Source of the DNA: Methanofollis fontis
GTDB taxonomy: Archaea > Halobacteriota > Methanomicrobia > Methanomicrobiales > Methanofollaceae
Direction of reading: 5' to 3'
Assembly: GCF_004297185.1 (NCBI RefSeq)
Contig: NZ_PGCL01000001.1
Coordinates: forward strand, 248,001-312,000
Length of the DNA: 64,000 nt
Shown here one piece after another: positions 49,906 to 58,663 of the stretch (positions within the stretch are counted from its first letter, which is position 1; each line of letters opens with the position of its first letter). Position numbers and translations under genes: made by a program. The notes under the pieces were generated by a model. That model did no database searches. It was not told where the DNA came from and saw only the letters and a program-made list of their open reading frames with translations.

Positions 49906-51228
49906 CTAAATCCCGTTATGAATCTCTTTTTTCAGGCCGACCGTCAGGATCTCCCGGGCCGCCGCCCGCACCTCGGCATCGTCGTCCTCCAGGGCGGCGA
50001 CCAGGGCGTCAACACCCCGCTCGTCACCGGCCTCCCCCAGGATCATCGCCGCGCCGATCCGCACCCATCGATTCCGCCGTTCGAGGGCGGCAAGCAGGGC
50101 CGGGCGGGCGGCGTCGCCCATCCCCCTGAGGGCGTCCACCGCCCCGAACCAGCGTTCGCGCACCCGCAGGGCATCGACCAGCGGACCCGCCGCCGGCGCA
50201 CCGATGCCTGCAAGGGCGGAGGCGGCCGCCTCCCGCACCTCCCCCTCATCGTCACCCAGGGCGGTGATCAGGGGGGGGACGGCGGCCAGACCGCCGATCT
50301 CTCCGAGCGCCTCCGCCGCCTTCCAGCGCACACCGGTGTCACCGTCCCTGAGCAGGCGGGAGAGGGGGGGGACGCCCTCCTCCAGACCCGCTTTGCCGAG
50401 GGCCAGCGCCGCCGCCCAGCGGCCCTCCGCACTCCCGCCCTCCACCACTGCTGCCAGGGCCGGCAGGGCGGGCCCGCCGATCGCGGCAAGCGCCAGCGCC
50501 GCCCGCGTCCGCACGTAACGGTCCGTATCCTCCAGCCGTGCGGCCAGCGCCTCCACCGCCTCCCGGTCACCGATATCCCCGAGAGCGATCGCCGCCCCCC
50601 AGCGGACGTCCACATCGTCTGATGCGAGCAGTTCGATCAGGACGGGGAGCGCCGGGCGCCCGATCGCCCCGAGCGCCTCCATCGCCACCCAGCGCACACC
50701 GGGCTCCGGGTCGGAGAGGGCGGAGCGCAGGGGCTCGATCGCCGCCGGATCCTCCCGCTTCCCGAGGGCGACGGCCGCTTCATACCGGGTGTCGGCGTTC
50801 CGGTTCTGCAGGGCCAGGATCAGATCATCGGTCCCGAGATCCGGGGAAAACTCCGGTTCTGTAGAGTGCAGTCCACCCGGACCGCTCCAGCGGAGGCGTT
50901 CAGCGGCAAGACCGATCACTGCCGCCACCACCAGGAACATCAGCGCACGCCCGAGTGCGGAAACCGTCACCGCCCCACTCTGGGCCCAGGTGACAGCGAT
51001 GAGCACCAGCCCCAGTCCAAGGGCGACCGGTATCGCCCTCCTGCCGTACCAGATCCCGGCGAGCACGATCGGGACATAGAAGAAATGGCTATAGACGACA
51101 TCGATCCCGATGATCAGATGGACGACGACCTCGAGCAGCAGACTCGCTGCCAGCACCACTCCGAAGATGATCAGCCGCCTGCGCCCCTGGCCGGTCGGGA
51201 GTTCCGCCATCATCGAATGGAATCTCAT
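49906..51228 (-). CDS. Membrane protein with HEAT repeats
   Basis: A 440-residue protein. Three or four N-terminal helices (~20-110) include the block SHFFYVPIVLAGIWYGRRA found in methanogen sensor proteins; then ~9 HEAT/PBS-lyase-type repeats, each ~31 residues (for example VRWVAMEALGAIGRPALPVL, VRWGAAIALGDIGDREAVEAL). It would form a membrane-anchored helical solenoid for protein binding in the cytoplasm. The next gene upstream (51244) encodes a smaller HEAT protein. No enzyme motif. Confidence 0.85.
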   Translation of the reverse strand: MRFHSMMAELPTGQGRRRLIIFGVVLAASLLLEVVVHLIIGIDVVYSHFFYVPIVLAGIWYGRRAIPVALGLGLVLIAVTWAQSGAVTVSALGRALMFLVVAAVIGLAAERLRWSGPGGLHSTEPEFSPDLGTDDLILALQNRNADTRYEAAVALGKREDPAAIEPLRSALSDPEPGVRWVAMEALGAIGRPALPVLIELLASDDVDVRWGAAIALGDIGDREAVEALAARLEDTDRYVRTRAALALAAIGGPALPALAAVVEGGSAEGRWAAALALGKAGLEEGVPPLSRLLRDGDTGVRWKAAEALGEIGGLAAVPPLITALGDDEGEVREAAASALAGIGAPAAGPLVDALRVRERWFGAVDALRGMGDAARPALLAALERRNRWVRIGAAMILGEAGDERGVDALVAALEDDDAEVRAAAREILTVGLKKEIHNGI

Positions 51229-51243
51229 CCAGGCTCTTAAAAA

Positions 51244-51756
51244 TTATGTGGTTTCTTCCTGTTCGATGGATTCCACCAGCCCGCCGATCCCCTCCTCCCC
51301 CATCTTCCAGAGCGTGAGGGAGGCGCACGATTTCAACACATCGTCATCACATGCAGAGAGACGTTTCAGGGATTCGATGGCCGGTTTCCCGATCCGGCAG
51401 AGGGCAAGCATGGCAAAACCGCGTAGTTCCCGGTCCTCGCTGCTGAAAACAGCGATCAGGGGCTCAACCGCCGTCTCCCCCATCGAACCGAGGGCGGCGG
51501 CGGCATAGCGCCGGAAGACCGGGTCATCATTGACGACCATCGTCATAATCAACGGTTTTATCGCCGTGACGCCGATTCGAGCCAGGATCCGGGCGACATA
51601 CCAGCGGAAGCTCTCGGTGCCGTCCCCGGCCAGCACCTCGATGAGGGGCATGATCGCCCCCTCGCCCATCGAGACGATGGCATCTTCTGCCGCATGGCGC
51701 TTCTCGATATCAGGGTCAGAAAGAGCCCTGATCAGACTGGAAATACTCTCATCCAT
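51244..51756 (-). CDS. HEAT-repeat protein
   Basis: A 170-residue soluble solenoid of five HEAT repeats: LIRALSDPDIEKRHAAEDAI, LIEVLAGDGTESFRWYVARI, LIMTMVVNDDPVFRRYAAA, and so on. Each has the A and B helices with D and R at characteristic positions. It probably binds a partner protein. It is 9 nt downstream of the MscS gene and 15 nt upstream of the membrane HEAT protein, so the three are co-transcribed. Function unknown. Confidence 0.82.
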   Translation of the reverse strand: MDESISSLIRALSDPDIEKRHAAEDAIVSMGEGAIMPLIEVLAGDGTESFRWYVARILARIGVTAIKPLIMTMVVNDDPVFRRYAAAALGSMGETAVEPLIAVFSSEDRELRGFAMLALCRIGKPAIESLKRLSACDDDVLKSCASLTLWKMGEEGIGGLVESIEQEETT

Positions 51757-51765
51757 GGTTCATCC

Positions 51766-52644
51766 TCATGTTTTCTCACCGGGCGGCATCGGCCCTTCAC
51801 CCTCCTGAAGGACAGTGATCCGTCCTCCAAGGTCGTTCCGGAACCAGACCTCCCGCTGCGGGAAGGGTATCTCGATGCCGTTCTTCTGGAGTTCGGCCTT
51901 GATCGTCCAGAGGAGTTCGGTCCGCACCTCCCACCAGTCGGACGACGGGGCCCAGACCCGCACCTTGATATTCACCGCATTATCCCCGAGTTCGTCCACA
52001 AAGACCGACGGCCCCGGTTCGCACAGGGCCAGGGGATGGTCCCATATCACCTGCCTGATGATCCGGATCGCCTGCGGGGCGTCGGCGGCATACGGTATCC
52101 CGACCGTGTACTCGAACCGCCGCGCCACATGGGCGACATAGTTTGTAATATCAGAGGTAAAGACCGTTTCATTCGGGATCCGCACATAGATACCGTCATA
52201 GGTCTTGATGATCGTCGAGAAGATGTTGATGTCGGTGACATTCCCGCTGGTGCCGCCGATATTGATGTTATCCCCGATGGCGATGGGGCGCTCGACAATG
52301 AGAAATATACCCGAGACCAGGTTGCCAATCACCGACTGGCTCGCGATACCGATGACGATCGAGGCGAACCCGCCCGCCACCAGCAGACCGCTCAGGTCCA
52401 CCTCAAAGTAGGGGAGGATGATCAGAAAGGCGATGATGGCAATACCGTAGTTGACCGCCTTCAGGAGGATGTCGAGCTGGTTGCGCTTGATCTTGTCGGT
52501 CAGGCTCTTTTTCAGGTAGATGGTCAGCACCCGCGAGATCACCGCCGCCGCCGCCACGAGCAGGCAGACATAGATCAGGTGCCCCCAGGTGATCGCCGAA
52601 ACGGAGGTGACCGGCGCATCCAGGCTGAAGTTCAGGGGGTTCAT
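51766..52644 (-). CDS. MscS-family mechanosensitive channel
   Basis: A 292-residue channel with three helices; the pore helix TM3 is rich in Gly/Ala (VAGGFASIVIGIASQSVIGNLVSGIFLIVE). The beta domain has RPIAIGDNINIGGTSGNVTDINIFST and VRIPNETVFTSDITNY, and the alpha/beta domain follows. It opens under membrane tension to release solutes at osmotic downshock. It starts 3 nt after the DUF432 gene stop, so the pair is tightly coupled. Confidence 0.92.
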   Translation of the reverse strand: MNPLNFSLDAPVTSVSAITWGHLIYVCLLVAAAAVISRVLTIYLKKSLTDKIKRNQLDILLKAVNYGIAIIAFLIILPYFEVDLSGLLVAGGFASIVIGIASQSVIGNLVSGIFLIVERPIAIGDNINIGGTSGNVTDINIFSTIIKTYDGIYVRIPNETVFTSDITNYVAHVARRFEYTVGIPYAADAPQAIRIIRQVIWDHPLALCEPGPSVFVDELGDNAVNIKVRVWAPSSDWWEVRTELLWTIKAELQKNGIEIPFPQREVWFRNDLGGRITVLQEGEGPMPPGEKT

Positions 52645-52647
52645 CTC

Positions 52648-53352
52648 CTAGATCCCCTGGTCCATCAAAAACCGGGAACGCTCGATTCCCGGGATCGAAC
52701 GCGCCGTATAGAGTTCGAGTGACTTGCGCTGCCCATCCCGATACGGGGCGTCATGGCAGCCGGTTTCCGCCACCATCGAGCTGGAGATCCGCATCCATGC
52801 CCGTATGGAGGCAGAGTCGTCATAGAAGATCTTCATCCCGTAGCCCTCGAGCACCACGCGGGAGACATCCACCCAGGCATTTGTGGCATTGGTGATGGTG
52901 AGGGAGAGCAGCCCCTCGCGACGGGGGTCGACGAGGGGCGGGGAGAAGGCAACCTGACTCCCCCACCAGCGGGCGATCAACCCGCGGTCCGGCGAACCGT
53001 AGAGGGTATACTTCTGCCGGTTCCAGGAGAAAATATCCAGCACCTCATAGTTACCTTTCGCCGCCACGAATACGGCCACCTCGATCGGGAAGGTGAGATA
53101 GACCGTCTCCTGTGCCCCGGGCTCGATCGATACCGGTTCAAACTCTACAATCAGGTGGCGGGAGACCTCCCGCGGCAGGTTGAGGGGTTCGACGGGATTG
53201 ACGATCACACGCCCGCCCGAGGAGACGAGTTTCCGCTCGGCGCTGCTGCCGTCCAGGCTCCTGCGGTAGACATATATCCCGTTTTCCTGGTTTACCTCGA
53301 TGGAAAAACCGTCTTTCTCTATGTGGAAGGCGAAACCGTAGGTCCCGTACAC
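52648..53352 (-). CDS. DUF432-family protein
   Basis: A 234-residue cytosolic protein of the DUF432 family, often encoded next to mechanosensitive channels in archaea. Features: YGTYGFAFHIEKDGFSIEV at the N-terminus, beta-rich middle with IVNPVEPLNLPREVSRHLIVEF, and LLSLTITNATNAWVDVSRVVLEG. GTG 53352 is preferred: a TATA box CTTAATAC at ~53378-53386 predicts a transcript start within a few bases of it, so the mRNA is leaderless. Longer forms run through the promoter. Probably modulates the MscS partner (inference from gene order). Confidence 0.8.
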   Translation of the reverse strand: MYGTYGFAFHIEKDGFSIEVNQENGIYVYRRSLDGSSAERKLVSSGGRVIVNPVEPLNLPREVSRHLIVEFEPVSIEPGAQETVYLTFPIEVAVFVAAKGNYEVLDIFSWNRQKYTLYGSPDRGLIARWWGSQVAFSPPLVDPRREGLLSLTITNATNAWVDVSRVVLEGYGMKIFYDDSASIRAWMRISSSMVAETGCHDAPYRDGQRKSLELYTARSIPGIERSRFLMDQGI

Positions 53353-53437
53353 GCATTGCGTATTCGGGGCGGCCGGTATTAAGGTATCTGGAGAATGCGT
53401 CGAATATGGCTCGTGATACCGGGGGGTGAAGGAATAC

Positions 53438-53881
53438 CTACTCCCCGCTCCCCTCTTCCACCGCCACGACCTCGATGGCAAAGGTGAGGTCCCTGCCGGC
53501 CAGGGGATGGTTGGCGTCCAGGGTGACCGCCTCTTCAGTGAGGGCGGTCACGGTGACCATCACCACCTGCCCCTCCGCCACCTCGACCGGGTACTGCTGC
53601 CCGACGGCGAACTCGATCTCCGGCGGGAACTGCTCGCGCCCGACCACCATCACCAGGTCATCACGCTGCGGGCCGTAGGCCGCATCGGACGGGATGGTGA
53701 AGGTCTTTCTTTCCCCGACCGCCATACCGATGACGGCCTCCTCAAAACCCGGAATCACCTCACCCCGCCCGATGGTGAACCGCAGGGGGTCGCGCTCGCG
53801 GGAGGAGTCGAAGATGGTGCCGTCGTCGAGGGTTCCGGTGTAATGCAGGAGAACAGTGTTGCCGGGTGCTGCAATAGTCAT
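53438..53881 (-). CDS. FKBP-type peptidyl-prolyl isomerase
   Basis: A 147-residue SlyD-like protein: FKBP domain parts VLLHYTGTLDDGTIFDSS and the IF (insert-in-flap) domain between PSDAAYGPQRDDLVMVVGRE and VTLDANHPLAGRDLTFAIEV. The insert domain gives chaperone activity and the FKBP part isomerises prolyl bonds during folding. Lacks the His-rich tail of bacterial SlyD. It lies 85 nt upstream of the DUF432 start on the same strand, with that gene's promoter between. Confidence 0.93.
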   Translation of the reverse strand: MTIAAPGNTVLLHYTGTLDDGTIFDSSRERDPLRFTIGRGEVIPGFEEAVIGMAVGERKTFTIPSDAAYGPQRDDLVMVVGREQFPPEIEFAVGQQYPVEVAEGQVVMVTVTALTEEAVTLDANHPLAGRDLTFAIEVVAVEEGSGE

Positions 53882-53963
53882 ACAGAGTATGCAGGGTCAG
53901 ACATCTTACTGTTTTCCCTGCCACAAAAAGAAGACTGGCGGTGCAATCCGCCGCTTCAAAAAT

Positions 53964-54224
53964 TTAGTATCTGCGGAATTCGGTTCTGGGCTTCGGGGGC
54001 CGGGCCTCGTCGATCCTGAGGGTGCGCCCCATGAACTCGGTCTCATTGAGTGCGGCCATCGCCTTCTCCGCTTCCTCAACGGTGGCAAACTCGACAAAGC
54101 CGAAGCCTTTCCTCTCGAGGACACGGACGGACGTTACATCTCCATAGCTCGCAAACAGCTCGCCGAGCTGCTCTTCGGTGGTCGCGTAATTGAGATTACC
54201 GACGTACAACCTGCTGGTCTGCAT
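53964..54224 (-). CDS. RRM RNA-binding protein
   Basis: An 86-residue single RNA recognition motif: RNP2 RLYVGNLNYA near residues 5-14 and RNP1 ERKGFGFVEFATVEEA near 41-56, followed by the conserved LNETEFMGRTLRIDEARPP. Small single-RRM proteins are common in cyanobacteria and some methanogens, probably through transfer from bacteria, and may act as RNA chaperones, including cold adaptation. ATG 54224 has GGGAG 8 nt upstream. Function inferred from the domain. Confidence 0.93.
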   Translation of the reverse strand: MQTSRLYVGNLNYATTEEQLGELFASYGDVTSVRVLERKGFGFVEFATVEEAEKAMAALNETEFMGRTLRIDEARPPKPRTEFRRY

Positions 54225-54393
54225 AGTGTTACTCCCATCACTAACATCATGCACTTCCGGAAAAACATCACAGAGAGTAAAACAGAAATGCAGAATATCA
54301 GGACGTAGATCCCCGTTATACGCCACCACCCAAAAACCTTTCTGACGGGGCGGGGGGCGACAGCATCTTCCCCCCCAACGACCACCCTCAGAT

Positions 54394-55017
54394 ATGGCAC
54401 CGCACCGCATCATCGCCGTCGACCTCGCGCTGCTCCTCCCTGATGGGGTTGCCGGGGAGACCCGGAGACTTAACGCCCTGATCAGCAACCGTTCAGGCGA
54501 CCGCTCCATCCTGCTCGGCACACAGCGCTGTCTTCCCCACATCACCCTTGCCATGGCCCCCCTGGAACAAGGAAGAGTATCAGAGGCAGCGGAGGTGCTC
54601 TCTTCCGCTCTGGAGAGATGCGCCCCCCTCCACCTGACAATCTCCCGCATTTCCACGGTCGTGACCGGCGCCGGACACGCCGTTTCAGGCTTCGACCTCG
54701 AACCCGCCCCCCCCCTTCTCGCCCTCCACCAGGAGATCGTCGACGGCCTGGAGGCGATCCGGGCATTTGAACCCCCTGCGCTCTGTACTGGCAGAGGAGA
54801 GGAGTCAGATGCCCATATGGCCGGGTATGTGCAGCATTTCCTGGATCACTCCGCACGGGAACGCTACAGCCCGCACATCACCCTGGGCGCCGGAGAGGCG
54901 GGGGATGCAGACACCCGGTTTTCGCTTCCCCATTCCTTTGCGGTGCGCAGGGGGGCGGTCTGCCATGTGGGGCGGAGGGGCACCTGCCGGCAGATCCTCG
55001 CACAAACAGAAATATAG
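54394..55017 (+). CDS. 2H phosphoesterase (LigT/2'-5' RNA ligase-like)
   Basis: A 207-residue protein with the two catalytic HxT motifs of the 2H superfamily: PHITLAMAPL at ~50 and SPHITLGAGEA near ~165. Fold order (helix, LHLTISRIS strand, helix) also fits. Members act as cyclic phosphodiesterases or 2'-5' RNA ligases, or on nucleotides. The domain is ~20 residues longer than typical. Start ATG 54394 has no clear ribosome-binding site. It precedes the small gene at 55039 on the same strand. Confidence 0.82.
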   Translation: MAPHRIIAVDLALLLPDGVAGETRRLNALISNRSGDRSILLGTQRCLPHITLAMAPLEQGRVSEAAEVLSSALERCAPLHLTISRISTVVTGAGHAVSGFDLEPAPPLLALHQEIVDGLEAIRAFEPPALCTGRGEESDAHMAGYVQHFLDHSARERYSPHITLGAGEAGDADTRFSLPHSFAVRRGAVCHVGRRGTCRQILAQTEI

Positions 55018-55038
55018 GGGGAGGGCGAGGTGGGAGTG

Positions 55039-55278
55039 ATGGCCGAATCCTGGAAAAAAGCAAAGGCAGAGGCGGAGAGCCGCGGCCTCCAGCACGTCTA
55101 CCATGACATCGATGCCGGCACCTACGGGGCATGCAGGGCAGACGAACGGCAGGGAGCCTTCTCCTGCGGCGTCTTCACCGAGCACCGCTGCATCCACATG
55201 CCCGCATCGCTGAGTGCAGAGGAGATGGAAGAAAAAGAACGGGTGTTTCTCAGGGAAAACCCGGACTGGGCAGGGTGA
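55039..55278 (+). CDS. Small Cys-containing protein
   Basis: A 79-residue protein starting AESWKKAKAEAESRGLQHV (helix), with three Cys in GACRADE, SCGVF and HRCIHM, and a C-terminal helix SAEEMEEKERVFLREN. Three Cys plus a His could bind one metal or Fe-S cluster. ATG 55039 is preceded by GAGGTGGGAGTG. It lies 21 nt after the 2H phosphoesterase and probably shares its transcript. Family not recognised. Confidence 0.75.
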   Translation: MAESWKKAKAEAESRGLQHVYHDIDAGTYGACRADERQGAFSCGVFTEHRCIHMPASLSAEEMEEKERVFLRENPDWAG

Positions 55279-55284
55279 AGGGGA

Positions 55285-57054
55285 TCACATCCTGAACCTG
55301 CCGGGGGGAACTGCGATCTCGAAACAGGCACCGAAACCCGCCCTGCCGGTCTCGGTGATCGTGATGTCGGTGATCCCCAGGATCTCCCGGATGAGGAACA
55401 GGCCATATCCCTGATTTTTGCCAAATCCAGCCCTGAAAATCGCCTCCTTCTCGTCCGGGGGCACACCGACGCCGTCGTCCTCGCAGCGGATCACCAGGGT
55501 GCCGTCACGCACGACGCTCGAGAAACGGATCGCCGAGACCTCCCCACCGTGGTTGAGGGCATTGGTGATCAGGTTGCAGAACACCTTCTCGAGCATGGGA
55601 TCGGCATAGACGCGCACCCCGTTCAGGTCGGCGTTCACCAGGGCGTTCACCCCGTTCAGGGCCGCACAGGAGCGGATCAGGGCGCCGGGTTCCTGCCAGA
55701 CCGGCGGGGTATTGCCCATCTGCTGGTATTCGGAGGTGAACCTGAGGTCTTGCTCGATGCCTGAGGCCATAAGATGCGCTTTTTCAACATACGGAGAGGA
55801 TACACCCATATTCTCCGCCAGATCCAGGTAACCGTCCAGGGCCATCAGGCGGTTGAGGATATCGTGGCGGGTGATCGAGGTGAGCAGGGCGAGTTTCCGG
55901 TTCGCCTGCGCCAGCGCCTCCTTTGCCAGGTATTCCTCGGTGACATCGGCGCCCGACGCCAGTACACCAACCGTCCGTCCGTTTTCGTTCTCCAATACAG
56001 CGTTTCTCCACAGGATGCGTCGCACCGCCCCGTCCGCCCCGACGATCTCGTTCTCGTGGACCAGGGCATCGGAGATGCCGGTGTCGATCGAGGCGATCAT
56101 CGAGCGCACCCCCGCCCGGTCCGCCTCCGGGACATATGATGCCACCCAGTCGGTGCCGATCACCTCCTCCTGGGTGCACCCGATCAGGCGTTCGCCCTCG
56201 CAGTTGATCAGGAGCACACGCCCCTGCAGGTCGAGCACCAGGATGATCACCGCCGCAATATCCAGGTAGTTCTGCGCCCGGTCCCGCTCGTCCCGCGCCT
56301 CGGCCTCGGCCCTGGAGAGGTTCCGGAAGATCAGGGCATACGGTCTCTGGAGACCGGTCTCAATGATTGCACAGTAGACAAATGCAAATGCCCCGATCTC
56401 CAGCACGGTGCCGGCGGATGCGGAGAGCACCGGGAAGATCATAACGGATACTCCGGAGAGAAGGAGGAGGAATATGGCGGCGATCAGGTATCCGAGCACC
56501 CAGGCATCGAACTCGTCCCGCCGCTTCCAGAAAAGGTAGCCGGAGAGGGCGAAGGCGCAGGCAACGACGACACCGGCAAGAGGGATCAGCATGGGGGCAG
56601 GCGGTGACACGAACGGGATGAGGAGCATGACACCGGAGAGCGCCATCAACATCCCGAAGATCTGCCATTCCGCCCCCTTCTTGCCGGTCATCGAGAGGGC
56701 GATGAGAAAGGTTGCGGCCTCAACCCCCACCGCCGCCCACCCAAAACCCGCATTCAGCATGAAGGCCGACGACACCAGGGGTTCTGGGAGAACAGAGATC
56801 GAATGGGCCATTCTGAGGACGCTGACAAAGAGAAAGCCGATCCCGAGACTGACCAGAAAATCGTTCTTCTGAAAACGCCTGACATTCCAGGCTGTGACAA
56901 ATATAACACCAGAAATGACAACGGCGATCATTTCGCCAAGAAAATGGGCAGCCGCAGGATTGAAAAACTGGATCGCCCCGAGTGAGCAGATGAAGAGGAA
57001 AAGGACAAAGAGGTTGAGGGAGACCTCTTTCCCGGGGGGGAGGGGCATTCTCAT
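55285..57054 (-). CDS. MASE3-like PAS sensor histidine kinase
   Basis: A 589-residue membrane sensor. Seven or eight helices (~8-240; including AAAHFLGEMIAVVISGVIFVTAWNVR, in part) form a diverged MASE3-like domain, then PAS (~270-395), phosphoacceptor His in LTSITRHDILNRLMALD and HATPase with VFCNLITNALNHGG, EDDGVGVPPDE and GYGLFLIREILGI. It resembles the kinase at 25216 in the same order of domains. No receiver gene is adjacent. The TATA box at ~57074-57083 predicts a transcript start at ATG 57054, a leaderless mRNA. Confidence 0.9.
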   Translation of the reverse strand: MRMPLPPGKEVSLNLFVLFLFICSLGAIQFFNPAAAHFLGEMIAVVISGVIFVTAWNVRRFQKNDFLVSLGIGFLFVSVLRMAHSISVLPEPLVSSAFMLNAGFGWAAVGVEAATFLIALSMTGKKGAEWQIFGMLMALSGVMLLIPFVSPPAPMLIPLAGVVVACAFALSGYLFWKRRDEFDAWVLGYLIAAIFLLLLSGVSVMIFPVLSASAGTVLEIGAFAFVYCAIIETGLQRPYALIFRNLSRAEAEARDERDRAQNYLDIAAVIILVLDLQGRVLLINCEGERLIGCTQEEVIGTDWVASYVPEADRAGVRSMIASIDTGISDALVHENEIVGADGAVRRILWRNAVLENENGRTVGVLASGADVTEEYLAKEALAQANRKLALLTSITRHDILNRLMALDGYLDLAENMGVSSPYVEKAHLMASGIEQDLRFTSEYQQMGNTPPVWQEPGALIRSCAALNGVNALVNADLNGVRVYADPMLEKVFCNLITNALNHGGEVSAIRFSSVVRDGTLVIRCEDDGVGVPPDEKEAIFRAGFGKNQGYGLFLIREILGITDITITETGRAGFGACFEIAVPPGRFRM

Positions 57055-57073
57055 CCAATAATAATTAAGATGC

Positions 57074-57083
57074 AATATAATAC
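57074..57083. promoter_or_regulatory. Bidirectional TATA element
   Basis: AATATAATAC lies between the kinase (minus, ATG 57054) and the antiporter (plus, ATG 57131). On each strand a transcript start ~25-27 nt downstream would fit, at ~57053 and ~57105. Confidence 0.45.
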
Positions 57084-57130
57084 TTCTGATCCGATCCCTT
57101 GATAACCCCGGCGAGACATCCACCCCCTGC

Positions 57131-58321
57131 ATGAGCACAGAGATCGTCACCTCGATCGAGTTCCAGATGAGCCTCCTCCTCTTCATCGCCCTTGCGGGCT
57201 ACCTTGTGGCCTCACGCCTCGACCAGTCGGCAGTCATTGGTGAGATCCTGGTCGGGATCGTCGTCGGCCCGAGTCTGCTCGGGCTGATCACCTACACCGA
57301 TTTTGTCGCCAGTCTGGCCGCACTCGGCGCCGTCATCCTGCTCTTCGTCATCGGGCTTGAGTTCAACCTCCGCGACATCCTGGACGTCAGATATGCGGTG
57401 ATCGCTCTTGCGGGGGTGATCGTCCCCTGGTTCGGCGGCTACTGGCTGACCCTGGCGCTCGGCTACGGATTTTCGAGTGCGGTCTTTATCGGGACGGCGA
57501 TGACCGCCACCAGCATCGCCATCACCGCCAACGTGCTCCGCGAGATGGGGATGCTGAGCACCCCGGTCGCCCGGGCGATCATCGGAACGGCGGTGATCGA
57601 CGACGTCCTCTCCCTGATGGCCCTCTCGATCACGGTGGACGTGGTCTCGGGCACCTTCTCCCTCCTCTCGGTCGGCACCGTCGTCGCCAAGGACGTTGCC
57701 TTCATCCTGATCGCCGGATATGCCGGCATCCGCTTTTTCGCCCCCATGCTGGAGCGGGTGGACCGCCTCCCCTTCGCACAGCGCTACCCCGAGTTCGTGT
57801 TCATCACGGCGATGATGTTCGCCTTCCTCTTCGCCATGGGAGCGGAGGCCGTCGGGATATCGGCGATCATCGGGGCGTTTATCGCCGGCATGTCCTTCAG
57901 GGGGGTGGACCTGACCCATTCCCACGACCTCAAGGAGGGGGCCGAGTACCTGCATATCATCTTCGCAGCGATCTTTTTCGTCTCCCTGGGCATCCTGGTC
58001 GACATCACGGCACTCACCCCCGACATCATGCTCCTCCTGGTGCTGCTGACGCTGGTGGCGGTGATCACCAAGGTCGCCGGGTGCGGCATACCGGCCCGCC
58101 TGCAGGGGATGTCGGTGCACGACTCCCTGGCCGTCGGCTTCGGCATGGGGCCGCGGGGCGAGGTGGCGATGATCGTCGCCCTCATCGGGCTGAACCTGGG
58201 GCTGCTGGAGGGTGGGATCTATGTGGCGATCGTACTGATGAGCCTGATTACAACGGTGATCACACCGATCGTCTACCGGAACTGGCTGTTCAGGAAAATG
58301 GACCGGCAGAGCCCGGGTTGA
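57131..58321 (+). CDS. CPA2-family cation/proton antiporter (Kef/NapA-type)
   Basis: A 396-residue membrane protein with ~12 helices. Typical blocks: DQSAVIGEILVGIVVGPSLLG (TM2), FVIGLEFNLRDIL, and the ion-binding TAVIDDVLSLMAL (Asp-Asp) in TM5 area; EAVGISAIIGAFIAGMS follows. The double Asp is that of electrogenic Na+/H+ antiporters. It controls cytoplasmic pH or K+/Na+ levels. No TrkA/RCK domain is attached. Divergent from the MASE3-like kinase. Confidence 0.92.
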   Translation: MSTEIVTSIEFQMSLLLFIALAGYLVASRLDQSAVIGEILVGIVVGPSLLGLITYTDFVASLAALGAVILLFVIGLEFNLRDILDVRYAVIALAGVIVPWFGGYWLTLALGYGFSSAVFIGTAMTATSIAITANVLREMGMLSTPVARAIIGTAVIDDVLSLMALSITVDVVSGTFSLLSVGTVVAKDVAFILIAGYAGIRFFAPMLERVDRLPFAQRYPEFVFITAMMFAFLFAMGAEAVGISAIIGAFIAGMSFRGVDLTHSHDLKEGAEYLHIIFAAIFFVSLGILVDITALTPDIMLLLVLLTLVAVITKVAGCGIPARLQGMSVHDSLAVGFGMGPRGEVAMIVALIGLNLGLLEGGIYVAIVLMSLITTVITPIVYRNWLFRKMDRQSPG

Positions 58322-58337
58322 TCAGGAGGGACCCTGA

Positions 58338-58577
58338 TCACTGCCCTTCCCTCTCCTCCTGCACACTGAACTCGGCATCGATCACGCCCTCCTCCTCTTC
58401 CGGGATCAGGAACCAGGCGATGAGATAGGCAGCAACGCCGGTGACCACAAAACCCAGAAGGGCAAAGAGCGCCCAGAGCACCCGGACCACCGTCGGATCG
58501 ATCTCCAGGTAGCGGGCGATGCCGCTGCAGACCCCTGCAATGATGCGGTCGTCCCGCGGACGGATGAGTCGTTTCAT
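58338..58577 (-). CDS. PspC-domain membrane protein
   Basis: A 79-residue protein with a PspC domain: RLIRPRDDRIIAGVCSGIARYLEID, then two helices (LWALFALLGFVVTGVAAYLIAWFLI) and an acidic C-terminal tail. PspC proteins of archaea are membrane-stress sensors or partners. ATG 58577 is preferred over GTG 58583. Lies 17 nt from the convergent antiporter gene. Confidence 0.9.
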   Translation of the reverse strand: MKRLIRPRDDRIIAGVCSGIARYLEIDPTVVRVLWALFALLGFVVTGVAAYLIAWFLIPEEEEGVIDAEFSVQEEREGQ

Positions 58578-58663
58578 TCCCACAGATCATCCTTCGGCAC
58601 TCCCCATAAAAAGGGTTCTGGGGAGGGGATCACACTTAAGCCTCGCCGGGGACATGCTATCCC

